Source: Incurvaria masculella | Lineage: Eukaryota; Arthropoda; Insecta; Lepidoptera; Incurvariidae | Reading direction: 5' to 3' | DNA: 64,000 bases | Assembly (NCBI GenBank): GCA_946894095.1 | Contig: OX335644.1 | Coordinates: 15,233,595-15,297,594, forward strand | In this document: piece by piece, positions 35,901 to 43,359 of the stretch | Numbering within the stretch: the stretch's first letter is position 1 | How the letters are laid out: every line of letters starts with the position of its first letter | Position numbers and translations under genes: made by a program | Notes under the pieces: model-generated | Told to the model about the DNA's origin: nothing | What the model saw: only the letters and a program-made list of their open reading frames with translations | The model's database searches: none

Positions 35901-38900
35901 TTGAGTCGGCGTCAACCGGGCACGCGCTGCGCCAATCAAGAGAACCTAACCTTACCTAACCTGACCTAACCTAACCTAACCTTGGCTGACACCGACTCAA
36001 AAAATAACAGAAATCGTAACTACAAAAATGGAAATTATTTTTTACTTTTTAGTGCTTTTTCTTTGAAGTCGGTTATTTTTTTTTGTTAATTTTTTTTATT
36101 TGTTTATTTTTAGTGAATCTGAAGTACACTTACTAATTAGTACACGTCCTTTCCAATAAAAAAAGAATCACCGAAATCGGTTGGCGTTATATTGAGTTAT
36201 TCGTCCATTTGTCGCGCACATCTTAATACAAATTTAAGACTTATGATTTTCTCATGGAAATCATTGTCAGAACTTAACCAAATTAAAATGGGACCACTTG
36301 GAAAGCACTAGCTATCATTCAAAAAAATAATCATCAAAATCGGTTCACCCAGGCAAAAGTTATGAGGTAACAAACATAAAAAAAAAACAAAAAAAAACAC
36401 GAAAAAAAAACATACAGACGAATTGATAACATCCTCCTTTTTTTGAAGTCGGTTAAAAATCTTGTACGATGGTACGGAACCCTTCGTGTGCGAGTCCGAC
36501 TCGTACTTGGTCGGTTTTTATTGGATATGGCTATTTAGTTTTATTGAACCTTTTAAAACTTGGTTGTAATAAACTGCTTAGGATTTCTTTTGAGTGGTAT
36601 ATTCAACCATTTGGCAACGACATAGAAACTGAATCGATATGTATATCGATGGGATTAGTGTAGGGTGGTCACAGGCTATGTATTATTTGAACTTTACTTG
36701 ATATACCGAGAATAGTCTAACCTGACACAACTCGACACTTATAAAGATACAAAGGCGCAATCCTATTATTTTGTGATGTATTATGTAAAACTCTTCTACA
36801 TGAGACTGCATCAGGCATGTTCAGTCAATTGCATTGTATTCCCAAGTTAGGAGGCACATTTGAAATCAACACGTGCCCATCACTTTAGCATCCTATAGCG
36901 TCGTCGGCTGCGATATAAAAAGGAACTGACATCACTGTTATTGGGTAGGTATCTGTGTAACTGACCTGCGAGAAATTACAGTAATCTGCATCGCATTATG
37001 TCTATAAGCCTCGACCTAGTTTTTATCTATTGTGGCAGGCGATCTCGTTAAAACTATGGGTGTTTTTTTTTTATTTGCGGTAGGAACGAATATAACTGTA
37101 CATACATATTTAAAAAAACGGGCAAGTGTGAGTCGGACTCGCACTGAAGGGTTCAGTATCATCGTTTCTTGTATGGGGCCCTTTTGGATTTTTTTTTTGT
37201 ATTTAATGAATGAATTAATGTTTCAATGCCGTTACACTACAAAGCAAAAAAGAGAAAACAAAAAATATACAACTAAAAAACAAAAATAAAACCAATCCCC
37301 CCTGGCGCGTTAACATAACTGCGGTCACGTAATACATAAGTGTGTTCCTAATGTGGAATAGCAAGGACACATCGAGGCTGTTGGCCTCCTTCTAACTCAC
37401 TATAGCAGGTCGCGATTGGATGTTTGACCTAGCCTTGCTTGAATTGAGCGAACGTGAACTTATTGGTGCTGTGATAGACGGCTGGATACATCGATAATAA
37501 TGCTGCTGGTCAGGGCCGGATTTAAAGGTATGGAGGCCCTAGGGCAACAAAAAAGTGGAGGCCTCTAGTTATTTTAAAAATAGATTAAACAATTATAACC
37601 AAATATATTTGGTTGTTGCTAGAGTGAGACAAAACTTAAATCAAAACCGAATTTTATAGAAAATATCAATATTGTTATGTTAACGATTTATATACACACT
37701 GTTAGAAAGACAAATGATGATTGAACTAACAAAAATGATCCTTAATAGATTAACCGTATTTTTTTATCTAAAATAAAAAAAATATACCGTAATATTTAGA
37801 TTTTTTTACTTTAATAAGTACGATTTATGTTTAACCTCTCTTGTAGAGGCCTCACGGGCAGTTGCCCCGGTTGCCTTCCCTTGAATCCGACGCTGCTGCT
37901 GGTACACGACACGTTTTGGTCATGTATCAAACATTTTACTAGGATGGAAGTCCATATAACGCAAAATATGTTGAGGTATTATAAAATTACAATCTTATAT
38001 TGGGCTTAGGCTTTCATTTAGCGAAGGCAACTCGTAAAATTCGAAACTTTGAAAAATCGTATAGAACGAGTGGACTTCAAGATCTTGAATGGCCAATAAA
38101 ATGATTTTGTTTTATGTGACTGCACATGGATGGCTAATACTACTAATAATACGAACTGGATGGTAAACACGGACACATTTTCATCCAACGCGATGCGATG
38201 GTATCAAGTAAAGTAAAGGCAGTAAATTACGGGCCTGGGCCGTTATTTGCAATATTTCAAATTTTTTTATCAAAATTAAATATTTTCTTAGCCTATGTAA
38301 CCCATTATACGTATACGTCAAGGTTCCTTTTTACATGCTTTTATTTTACTTGCTACGTTCGTATGACTTCGATTACCTCTGGCTAAGAAAAACAAATAAG
38401 AAACTTTGCTAGGTTTGTATTTTTTTCTTCGATACCTACGAACTAGTTTAGAACGATTGATCTCACTACTTTTTTATTATAATACTAATTGAACTATAAT
38501 TGATATTCTCATATTTGTTGTTGCAGTGATGACGAGGACGGTAAGAAACTTCTCAAGCGGTTGTCTTCCATCAACCGGCCGCTGCAGGTCACCTTCCCGC
38601 AGATGGTGAAGCTCATGTCGCAGTGCCAGCAGGTACTAACACTACTGACCCTATATAGAACAGCTCCCGTGCCATTTCATTGATTTTGATGATTGTTTAA
38701 TATTGTTTATTGTTTATTGTTTATTCATCATCCACAGGCAGCACACTGCACTCGGATTTGACATATTTTATCATTAGCCAGTTCAGCATTCACGGTGAAG
38801 AAGAACTGGCAAGAAACTTCGCTGATTTTTTTCAACGTCCACTTAGTCTAAGTTTACAAATTTGTTTGCCACTGCTTACAGAAATACGGGTTATTGGTAC

Positions 38901-41900
38901 CCGTTTATGTCAATACATTAAATTACTACTACTACTAAAAACTGACAACACAAGGGGCCAAGTGCGAAAAAGGACATCAAGGAAAATCTATGTCACGTAA
39001 ACACGTCACTTTTTATTGGAACGTATTGAAGGGACCGAGTGCACTTCATACGGTTCTTCAAAAGTGACTTGTTTAAACGTGGATCAACTTGACGTCTCCT
39101 CCTGCAATCGGGCCCAATTATGACACTGCGCCTTATACGAATAGTACAGTCGCCCAGCTGCTCTGATTGAAGCATAGAATCCTCTCCACAAAGCTCATGG
39201 GCGTCGTCGGGCACCTTGAGAGGTCCTGCCGTACGCCATATGCCGCACTTTACATAAAAAAACGTAATCAAGTAGGGACTATTTCCGGAACCAAGCAATA
39301 ATAAATACGCGGTGAAGAATTTGAATGTATTCTTCAAAATTCAAAATCCATGAAGCTCTAATGTAAACACAGAGTGAGTGAAAAGTGTCAAATTGTGGGT
39401 GTTGTGCGGCTGGCATACTCAAAAATGGCTAATGTAGATCAAAATGTATATTATCTGTAAACTATCAAGTTGAAAATGCATCGACTAGTTCGTTTTGTTT
39501 ATCGCTGTCTTCTTGACTCAAACATGCAATACCATCGTGCATCACGCGATGTCGCACCTCTCGATATTCGTCCCTTGTTGATCTCTGAAACGATTTTTCT
39601 TTTCATTTCACGCGAAGTGCATTGATTGCATTGGGGATCATCGGATTCCGTGTTTTCCATTGTGCCTTGCGACGTAGCATCAAAGGTTCTCACGCGATAT
39701 TCTATTGTGCTTTGTTTCGTGTTCGGAATCGGTACTTGCAAGTAATACGCTTGCGTGAGACCGCGATTCAGATATTCTATATTCTATGCCGCGAATCACG
39801 GAAAATTCTGTGATTTGTTAAATGTAACCGTGCAATGTGAGGAAGGTCTTGGCATTGCACCTAGACCATGAGATGTGTCGGGTCGGGCTAATATCATAAC
39901 AGTAAATGTGGTATTGGAAATTGATGCATTGAGTTATGTGTATCGATGCCCAGTTAGCTAAATACAAAGTAACTCATAGTTTGTATTTAAAGTCCTATTA
40001 TAGCGCGCCCTGTTACTGCCACCCCACGCCCCTCTGCCCGACCCCCGCGCATGCGGCGGCGTCCCATCAGATTTAGGCAGTAGTACCTGGTAGTAGGTAC
40101 CCATAGATAATATAATATTACTGCGTAATAGTAGTACCGAGTAGGTCACCGAGCGAGTAGGCTGCGCACGCGCCCCTCGCGCGCTTCATCGCCGGCCGAC
40201 ATCACGTACAAACGAACCCTATAACTGGCGCCCCACGTTGGGCGCCAGTTATAGGGTTCGTTTGTACGTGAATTCGGCCGAGTAGGTCGCTGAGCGAGTA
40301 GGTTGCGCACGCGCCCCTCGCGCGCTTCATCGCCGGCCGAATTCACGTACAAACGAACCCCTCGACGAACCCTATACTATTCAACTTGCGCTAATCTAAT
40401 AGTTAGATTTCGTGTTGGTAAATTATCCATTAAGTATCTGACCTCAAATTACTCGTAAGAATTCGTTCTGTGGTACAGTAAAGTAGATTTTAGATTAGAG
40501 TCATTGCCACATTATCGTAGATACGGTCGCATTCAAAAGTCCAGTACCATGCAGTAACATACCGTAAATATTCCATTATCGTTCAGCAGAAATGGACGGT
40601 CCATTTCTCAGGACCTCTCATTGTTGATGTCGAATCTTGCGCCAACTTTTGTGTCTCCATGCAGTCAGTCATCCATTGTCGGTCAGCGCAGAAATGACCC
40701 TCTCATTGTCGATGTCGAATCTTGCGCCAACATCGTGTCTCCATACAGTCAACCTTCTATTATTGGTCACCAGAAATATACCTCTCATTGTTGATGTCGA
40801 ATCTTGCGCTAACTGTCGTGCCTCCATATGCTCCAGTCTTCCATTATCGGTCAGCAGAAATTGACCTCTCATTGCCGATATCGAATTTTGCGCCAATTGT
40901 CGTGTCTCGATCCAGGTGGAGGGTGTGGAGAGAGCCGATGTGGGCGCGGGGGCCGCGGGGGTGTGGGAGGGGGGCGGCGCGGCGATGGCGGAGGCGCGGG
41001 CGCGGCTCGACGCGGGCGGCGCGCGCGCCGGCATCCTCGGCGGCAGTCCGCTCTCGCTGCTGCAGGGCATCATACCTGGTGAGATTCAAACTACAGCCTA
41101 GGCTTCTATTCTTCCAGAATTAGGGAAGTGTTCTTGCAGTCCATGCTCCCGCTGCAATACTTCTTAGCTAGTAATGTAAATTAAAAAATCTTATCATTCT
41201 GGGTAGCTCGGAGATTCGTAGCCTGGGTGTATGGTCATCGAGGTTATATAACACTGTGCGCTGGTTCTAGATAGCTGACCATTCGGCATTCCGGGTAATC
41301 AACCCGCATATATCGCATTGAATAGAACTATGGTCTTACTTTCGTAATTTCCCTCCTAATGCTTAACTATATGTGGTTCGTTCTTTAACCTGGATAACGT
41401 CTTAAGATACACGAATAAAACTTGATACAGTAAATATGGTTTCCAACATTTTCCTGCATAAAAACTCAGTCAGGTTTTATGATGCAAAACGGAAACCAGT
41501 CCCACAAAATCTGGCTGTTTTTTTTTACTTTCATACCCTGCTGCTATAATTTCACAAACAAAAACATGCAACCTTAATCCCGCTTACGTTAACCCAACGG
41601 GTATGATGTTCGCAGGCACCAAATGGTGCGGCACCGGCGACATAGCGTCCAACTACCACGACCTGGGCACCGACCGGCGCATGGACCGCTGCTGCCGCAC
41701 GCACGACCTCTGCCCCATCAAGGTGCGCGCGTTCTCGCGCCGCTACAACCTCACCAACAATTCCGTCTACAGCAAGTCGCACTGCCGCTGCGACGACATG
41801 CTCTTCGAGTGCCTCAAGGCGACCAACACGTCCGCCTCCCAGGTCATGGGCAACATATACTTCAACCTGGTGCAGGTGCCCTGCCTCGACGAGTCGCCGA

Positions 41901-41938
41901 CCGGCAGGAAGTTCAGGGAGGCCAAGCAGGGCTTCTGA
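11977..41938 (+). CDS. Secreted phospholipase A2, group III type
   Basis: Four exons sum to 999 nt (332 residues): 11977-12383, 38527-38632, 40916-41078 and 41616-41938. ATG 11977 is the first in-frame ATG of the open stretch and has a purine at -3. A hydrophobic stretch, LKSLVSLAVILLVSTASS, is followed by a plausible signal cleavage after SACA (about residue 60). The catalytic domain is in exon 4. The calcium loop is W229-C-G-T-G233, with NYHDLGTD after it. The active-site motif is C251-C-R-T-H255-D256, and the Cys pattern CRC / FEC is typical of the bee-venom-like group III. The enzyme hydrolyses the sn-2 ester of phospholipids, releasing fatty acids, probably outside the cell. Residues 136-171 (exon 2) form a helix-like segment; exon 3 adds a Gly/Ala-rich spacer of about 35 residues. 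Intron 1 is 26.1 kb and full of transposons. Confidence 0.9.
12384..13975. other. PLA2 intron 1, first part, nothing recognised
   Basis: The donor GTGAGT follows exon 1 at 12384. The rest is AT-rich with no recognised element; a GC-richer patch near 13550-13640 has no frame of interest. Confidence 0.45.
13980..14130 (+). repeat. SINE-B (tRNA-derived head) fragment
   Basis: It contains a B-box-like GGTTTGGGTCCAAATCC, then GTTCATGCACCACTTTCGTT and TTGGATAAGTGCATT. It matches the reverse copies at 19100-19256 and 63365-63517. The 5' head is degraded, and the body joins the same CCTACTAGGTGGTAG sequence that is found in SINE-A. Confidence 0.6.
14458..14661. repeat. MITE, cacctaaattggcgttta family
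   Basis: The left end, TGGTCACCTAAATTTGCGTT, and the right end, AACGCCAATTTAGGTGAGAA, are inverted repeats of about 20 nt. The element is about 200 bp, with a second copy at 6938-7072. Confidence 0.6.
15478..15938. repeat. Possible MITE with gtgagttcgctta ends
   Basis: A perfect 13-nt inverted repeat, gtgagttcgctta / taagcgaactcac, bounds about 460 bp. The inner left part (GGACGCGCAACATCGAATAA) is also found reversed at about 1008-1030. No ORF is present, and the boundary is inferred only from the inverted repeat. Confidence 0.4.
15939..17384. other. PLA2 intron 1, unassigned stretch
   Basis: No gene is recognised. A short CAGTTTCAGTTTCAGTTTAT repeat is at about 16661-16680. The rest is AT-rich. 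Confidence 0.4.
17385..17520 (+). mobile_element. LINE 3' end fragment (ctatggatgatgaataaac)
   Basis: The sequence ATCCCAACGAAAAAGAACTG (reverse of part) and the ending TGGATGATGAATAAACAAT recur at 38705-38905 (reverse) and at 42957-43028. The 42957 copy carries an ACAAT/CAATA repeat tail, as many LINE 3' ends do. It has no coding part. Confidence 0.5.
17990..18165 (-). repeat. SINE-A fragment
   Basis: This reverse tail part starts at a T run (17992-17999) with CATGGATGGCTAATACCAC, and goes on to a shortened body ending near CCTACAGTTTTACATGGATT. Confidence 0.6.
18586..19078 (-). mobile_element. R1-type LINE 3' end (ORF2 C-terminus and A tail)
   Basis: The minus-strand frame reads QLLTGHGCFRAKLYDLGL, then CECGEEREDADHVLWRC. 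This is the Cys/His motif found after the reverse transcriptase in R1/TRAS-type LINEs. The coding stretch runs from about 19075 down to 18758, and a long T-rich tract at about 18586-18706 would be its poly-A-like 3' end. It is 5' truncated, with a SINE-B copy at its upstream edge. Confidence 0.75.
19100..19256 (-). repeat. SINE-B copy, tRNA-derived head
   Basis: On the minus strand it starts GAGCGGCTCGTAGCCTAGTG (A box) and has B box GGTTCAGTACC, then CACCACTGTCTTTCTCTTTC and CGTCACGAATGCGAGC. The copies at 63365-63517 and 13980-14130 agree. Confidence 0.7.
19728..19892. repeat. MITE, cactcggccct family
   Basis: This is a complete 165-bp copy, nearly the same as 10209-10373, flanked by unassigned DNA. 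Confidence 0.65.
20571..20822. repeat. Foldback made from a tRNA-derived SINE
   Basis: The arms at 20571-20692 and about 20739-20822 are inverted copies of one tail sequence (aaaatctgattacaatgctt and its complement). The loop keeps part of a tRNA-like head, GTAATCCAAAGGTCGCAGGT to CCGACG. It is the same family as 53762-54039 and 54252-54416. Confidence 0.8.
21436..22063. repeat. Foldback element with TTAGG repeats in its loop
   Basis: It starts ACCGACTTCAAAAAAGGAGG, passes through a body of about 330 bp, and ends in a hairpin with arms of about 100 bp (…CCGACTTCAAAGAAAAAGC against GCTTTTTCTTTGAAGTCGG). The loop at about 21880-21912 holds (TTAGG)n. A second copy in the opposite direction is at 35806-36457. 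Confidence 0.8.
22064..22858. other. PLA2 intron 1, nothing recognised
   Basis: This unassigned AT-rich sequence gives no family resemblance in either strand. Confidence 0.4.
22860..23640 (-). pseudogene. mariner-like transposase remnant
   Basis: Broken minus-strand frames read YNIVTCNEAWVWCFEQG, then NIVLHHGNTSVHSAMVTHAY, then LKASNVELM and HRPDLAPC, then FTSPEGALNVYHDAIEEVT. These are the order and spacing of the mariner catalytic domain (TxDEsWi, LhHDNA, YSPDLAPCD). Several stops and frameshifts are present, and the DN and final D motifs are altered. No intact inverted ends were found. It is an old, inactive copy. Confidence 0.8.
23905..23965 (-). repeat. SINE-A tail, left half split by the transposon
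   Basis: A reverse SINE-A tail (ACTGAACATGGATAGTTATT, ATGATATTAGCTCAACATAT) is interrupted exactly at the transposon end. It continues at 28692-28790 (CACATTCCCGACGGAATTAC and onward). Confidence 0.7.
24581..27217 (-). CDS. Transposase-like protein of the 4.7-kb transposon (878 aa, intact)
   Basis: One uninterrupted frame begins at ATG 27217. Residues 1-280 are Ser/Pro-rich with degenerate repeats built around LPPTQ, SSSLLASMPSES and similar units, and look disordered. A basic KRRKRK stretch near residue 275 may be a nuclear signal. From C308 a PCSCKQKCHLLLSDED motif opens a conserved part with a likely Cys/His zinc-binding site. Later motifs suit an RNase H-like catalytic core: CGNFDLE (D558), LVLYADCCPGQNRN (D634), and FLEPGHTYMECDSMHATIE (669-687). 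Similar FLEPGHTxxExDSxHxxIE proteins are widespread in arthropods as uncharacterised, transposon-borne ORFs. The protein presumably binds the terminal repeats and carries out cut-and-paste movement. The Lys/Arg-rich end (KRRRRV) is notable. The lack of stops suggests recent activity. Confidence 0.8.
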   Translation of the reverse strand: MSVKKGHSSLNSDECPPSVAERQESPLTSEQIAVVEEMENAIDWDPKTNENLSSEESCDDSVADPHYTLSDCSLDISSDEQSLQTFQLPPSPLLSSLSPKSSYSLPENLLPQPSNLPPTQLLAQLSSSLLASMPSESPPEVTSLEPTHAPAQPSSSLLESMPSECPPDEPSLRPSKLSPRKLHAQPSSSPLAQPLPRMSSESPQLLHPSKGCLPPTQIHAQPSPSNLSLTSSPMLKSSPEEASPLPAPNSVNNAPHDDTTIPKRRKRKVEQLWERNVQKNNRNSGVEYVDAKGNLKAARKPQNIGNPCSCKQKCHLLLSDEDKQYIFDAFWNLKDLNRQRDFLANNVSEIQSKNPRVKDSRRKFTLTYNLTHKNLKRQVCKKFFLQTLNVTDKMVRTALIKRRRGTRDIVSPDKRGRHPPGIKHSEESLNYANFHIDSFPKVPSHWCRKDSKKVYLEPILNKEKMYDLYLQKCTQENVKPISKTSYRELIINKNIGFYIPRKDQCWCHRFELLPEDEKLQKQTEYDLHQRRKLNAYKQKEEDAKQSKSDPTYLCGNFDLEAVLYSPLVHAKPVFYKRKLATFNFTLYEVATKQGHCYMWTEHEGNRGSNEVSTCLFKFIKDIPITVSHLVLYADCCPGQNRNSILVSMFLAAIAAEDCRLETVDLKFLEPGHTYMECDSMHATIELASASAKIFIPEDWENVVRLARKSKPFKITNLRHTDFIDFKAVRESQLPDKIISQDGTQLYWTQVKWLRFTKQSLDTLFFKLEYWDEEFKNVKILPKTITRSSAIGITASGTLPQAYNSQIPIKAIKYKDLQELCKSGLIPSTYHPYFKNLPTVMPPPTQNKKSQKKKPVVDVSDEIALAASKASYIKRRRRV
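27488..27770 (-). repeat. SINE-A nested in the transposon
   Basis: This reverse copy has its T run near 27484-27490, then GAACTGAACATGGATGGCTA, then a body to AGTTTTACGTGGAATCCGAA. Its head is missing. It lies between the transposase ORF and the right end, so it inserted after the transposon did. Confidence 0.7.
28234..28538. repeat. 61-bp tandem repeat near the transposon's right end
   Basis: Five diverged units start at 28234, 28295, 28357, 28418 and 28478, most opening GGGCGTAYG and continuing with CATA-GCCT-TTTGATAAAA. The motif GGGCGTAT...TTTGATA is also part of the terminal inverted repeat (ATACGCCCCTTTGATATGAG in reverse), so the units look like reiterated end sequences and possible transposase-binding sites. 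Confidence 0.7.
28692..28800 (-). repeat. SINE-A, right half split by the transposon
   Basis: It continues the SINE at 23905-23965: CACATTCCCGACGGAATTAC, a shortened CATTGAACTGGATGG body, and a tail near GAGTTTTACAT. Confidence 0.6.
29488..29733. repeat. Palindromic MITE, gtattcagagtg ends
   Basis: The outer ends GTATTCAGAGTGGGCGGACT and CCACTCTGAATAC are inverted, and a second inverted pair (TTCACTCCGAATAC / GTATTCAGAGTGAACTG) sits in the centre. The whole element can fold on itself. A fragment of the same family (GTACTAAGTTTTGACAGATC) is at about 43811-43850. Confidence 0.65.
29734..30936. repeat. Unclassified repeat-rich DNA (gagccgggtaccgcagcta end)
   Basis: A stretch at about 30230-30815 ends CCGAGCGGAGCCGGGTACCG and shares pieces with 3613-3790 and 54505-54680. 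It contains the phrase CTTAAACCGATCATCAGAAT, as seen in lepidopteran dispersed repeats. No gene was recognised. Confidence 0.4.
30937..31200 (-). repeat. Dispersed repeat, tagggttccgtaccc family
   Basis: This reverse copy of the family at 1335-1600 contains AGGGTTCCGTACCCAAAGGG, TCATGAACCGTAATAGATAG and CTTGTACGATAGTACGGACC. Confidence 0.6.
31826..33064 (-). pseudogene. LINE reverse transcriptase remnant (jockey/CR1 type)
   Basis: On the minus strand, in order: FPKDRKQARVVPIPKSGD (about 32960-32850); a gap where the usual YRPIS block is lost; MHHGFLSQKSTTSDLLTNTK with VDVIYTDFSKAFGK (32791-32591); then SGVPQGSHLGPILFLVYFND and LFADDCN (the YxDD-box equivalent) in a 242-residue frame (32554-31826) with a RT thumb region. 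Deletions and at least one frameshift separate the blocks. It is a 5'-truncated, inactive copy in PLA2 intron 1. Confidence 0.85.
33065..34520. other. PLA2 intron 1 with a short CpG-rich patch
   Basis: Most is unassigned. The stretch at about 33380-33460 is very GC- and CpG-rich, unlike its surroundings, and ends GCGGGCAGGTGTCGCCACTT. No coding family was seen on either strand. An alternative first exon cannot be excluded without transcript data. Confidence 0.35.
34525..35145. repeat. Foldback element rich in CGTATAA / TTATACG motifs
   Basis: The inverted arms (about 34530-34632 and 35030-35095) share AAAACCATGCA and CGTATAATTTTATACG. About ten copies of TTATACG or CGTATAA are scattered through it, often as TTATACGTTGTGAATATTAT. 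No ORF is seen. Confidence 0.6.
35320..35600 (+). repeat. Dispersed repeat, tagggttccg family
   Basis: It contains AAGGGTTCCGTACCATCGTA, ACCTATTACGGTTCATGAGA, a GACGGACGGACGGACAG run and TTTGGGTACGGAACCCTAAA. It is the same family as 1335-1600 and 30937-31200. Confidence 0.65.
35806..36457. repeat. Foldback element with TTAGG loop, inverted copy
   Basis: This mirrors 21436-22063: hairpin first (arms at about 35813-35912 and 35987-36090), with a loop of CCTAACCTAACCTAACC-type repeats at about 35943-35982, then the body, ending CCTCCTTTTTTTGAAGTCGG. A fragment of the gtacgatggtacggaac repeat follows at 36465. Confidence 0.8.
37511..37895. repeat. hAT-type MITE with 8-bp target duplication
   Basis: The ends CAGGGCCGGATTTAAAGG and CCTTGAATCCGACGCTG are inverted. 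It is flanked by perfect CTGCTGGT duplications at 37503-37510 and 37896-37903. The inside is AT-rich and non-coding. A related element is at 50445-50735. Confidence 0.85.
38106..38215 (-). repeat. SINE-A fragment
   Basis: This shortened reverse copy has TTTTATGTGACTGCACATGG, TGGCTAATAC and CATCCAACGCGATGCGATGG. It lies about 310 bp before PLA2 exon 2. Confidence 0.55.
38705..38905 (-). mobile_element. LINE 3' end fragment
   Basis: This is the reverse of the 17385-17520 sequence: GTTTATTCATCATCCACAGG, ATTTTATCATTAGCCAGTTC and AACGTCCACTTAGTCTAAGT. It follows PLA2 exon 2 closely. Confidence 0.5.
38990..39260. repeat. Degraded MITE and SINE debris
   Basis: 38997-39117 is a diverged copy of the cactcggccct MITE (AAACACGTCACTTTTTATTG, GACCGAGTGCACTTC). 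After it comes GCTCATGGGCGTCGTCGGGC, which resembles the unclassified stretch at 4140-4260. Confidence 0.4.
39820..39920 (+). repeat. SINE-A fragment
   Basis: The tail portion AGGAAGGTCTTGGCATTGCA, then GGGCTAATATCATAACAG and GTGGTATT, is in forward orientation. Confidence 0.5.
40150..40370. repeat. LTR-retrotransposon end fragments in inverted arrangement
   Basis: TGGCGCCCCACGTTGGGCGCCA (joined here as two 11-nt halves) sits at the centre of inverted segments reading ATAGGGTTCGTTTGTACGTG both ways, and GCGCACGCGCCCCTCGCGCG occurs twice. The TGGCGCC motif resembles an LTR primer-binding site, so this looks like two LTR edges joined head to head. No gag or pol remains. Confidence 0.45.
40585..40915 (+). 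repeat. 82-85 bp tandem repeat running into the PLA2 exon 3 acceptor
   Basis: Four units are aligned on TCGAATCTTGCGC (about 40630, 40715, 40797 and 40881). Each contains CCTCTCATTG, ATGTCGAATCTTGCG, and GTGTCTCCATxCAG or a similar end. The last unit ends GTGTCTCGATCCAG, which is the real acceptor of exon 3 (40916). Earlier units hold decoy AGs at about 40663, 40748 and 40836. Confidence 0.8.
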
Positions 41939-42758
41939 CGGCTCTTAGTTAGCTAGGTGACTAATTAATTGTGGACGGCGGGGACGCAGACTGGCTGCCT
42001 CGAGAGGTTGGCTCTGTGGGCACTTAGAGTACGATTGAAGAATCTTTTTAAGTTTGTCCATAAATGCAGGTGCACGAAATAAGGCACCTGTCTAATGTGA
42101 CAGAGTGTTGTGCTCTTTAATTTGACGAAACGAATAATAGGTACTTAGTAAGTACACCTTGATGGCGCGGCGCCATGCGGATTACCTGTTTAAAAACTAT
42201 AACCCCAAATCGACTGGACTGACAGAAACTCTTTAAAGCATTTGGTTGCCCTTTAGTTTCGTTATGATAGCGTAGTTTTCTTCAATAACGAAAATAAGAA
42301 GAAGCTAGTAATGGGATAGCTTAGAGTAGCCCGTTATTACCATAATTTATTAAAATATACTAGCTCTGAACCGTCATATTTGTATGTCACAGTCAAACCG
42401 ACTGCTGGCGAGAAGCCCTGATGCATGACAGGAAATCTTTTAGCATAATAATCGTGTTGATGACCAGCCAAATTGGTACATATTTTGATTGATTAATAAG
42501 TATTGACTATAGTTAAAGAAATTATGGAAATAGGCTCGCCAAGTGTACTAGGGGAGGTGGGAAGTGACGATAGACAGATTGATCCCCTGGGGAACAATAT
42601 AAATAGTGTATTTGTTTACTTAAATCCGCAGGGTTATCATAATAGCTATATCAGTCTATTTCTAATTTATCCGAATATTTATTTAAAACTGAAAAAAACA
42701 ATTATGTATTTTTTTGTGCATTTAGGACAGGTGAATTGTATAGCTACAAATTATACCA

Positions 42759-42764
42759 AATAAA
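42759..42764 (+). promoter_or_regulatory. Poly(A) signal of PLA2
   Basis: An AATAAA lies about 820 nt after the TGA of PLA2, giving a plausible 3' UTR of roughly 0.84 kb. The UTR holds no recognised repeat. Confidence 0.45.
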
Positions 42765-42956
42765 TGTTTCTATTAAATTATGTTTCATTTAATCTTATTA
42801 ACGGTCGCTAAATTGTAATGATGTAATACTGGAAAGAGAACAAATAAGTCATTTGTATATATTCTATTAATTGTATGTCACTTTTACGGCAAGGTTGACG
42901 TCACATTCTCCCATGTAGGTCAATGGCCCAATGGTCAATGGTCCCATGGCCAATGC

Positions 42957-43028
42957 TAAAATATGACAAATCGGAGTGCAGTGTGCTGTCTATGGATGAT
43001 GAATAAACAATACAATACAATACAAAAA
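42957..43028 (+). mobile_element. LINE 3' end with CAATA tail
   Basis: This has the same ending as at 17385-17520 (AAAATATGACAAATCGGAGT, GGATGATGAATAAACAATAC) followed by a short ACAAT repeat and an A run. Confidence 0.55.
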
Positions 43029-43359
43029 AAAAAGGTATGCAGCGCCGAATTTACAAATTTGCCGCCCGTAGGCAAATCCAATTTTGCCGCCCCTATCGAC
43101 CTTTACACTTCGATACCCTAGTTGATAATTACATGAATGACTATGTATTTGTCAAGGCATCTGTAACGTTATGATTAGTGTCCTATTGTCCTAATTACAC
43201 AACCTCTTTCCCGTAAATGTATCGATGTCGCGACCATTATTACATGTTAAATTGCTTGAATCATCATTTGCTATGTGGAAGGTTACGTACAAGCGCGTTG
43301 TGGCTCTAACAGGCTACAAAACTCATTAGGATTTATCAGCCCTTTTTATTATTTTGATT

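Noticed and set aside
41552..41952. Alternative-frame and antisense ORFs across PLA2 exon 4
   Set aside because: They are shadows of the catalytic exon, whose frame carries the calcium loop and CCRTHD motif.
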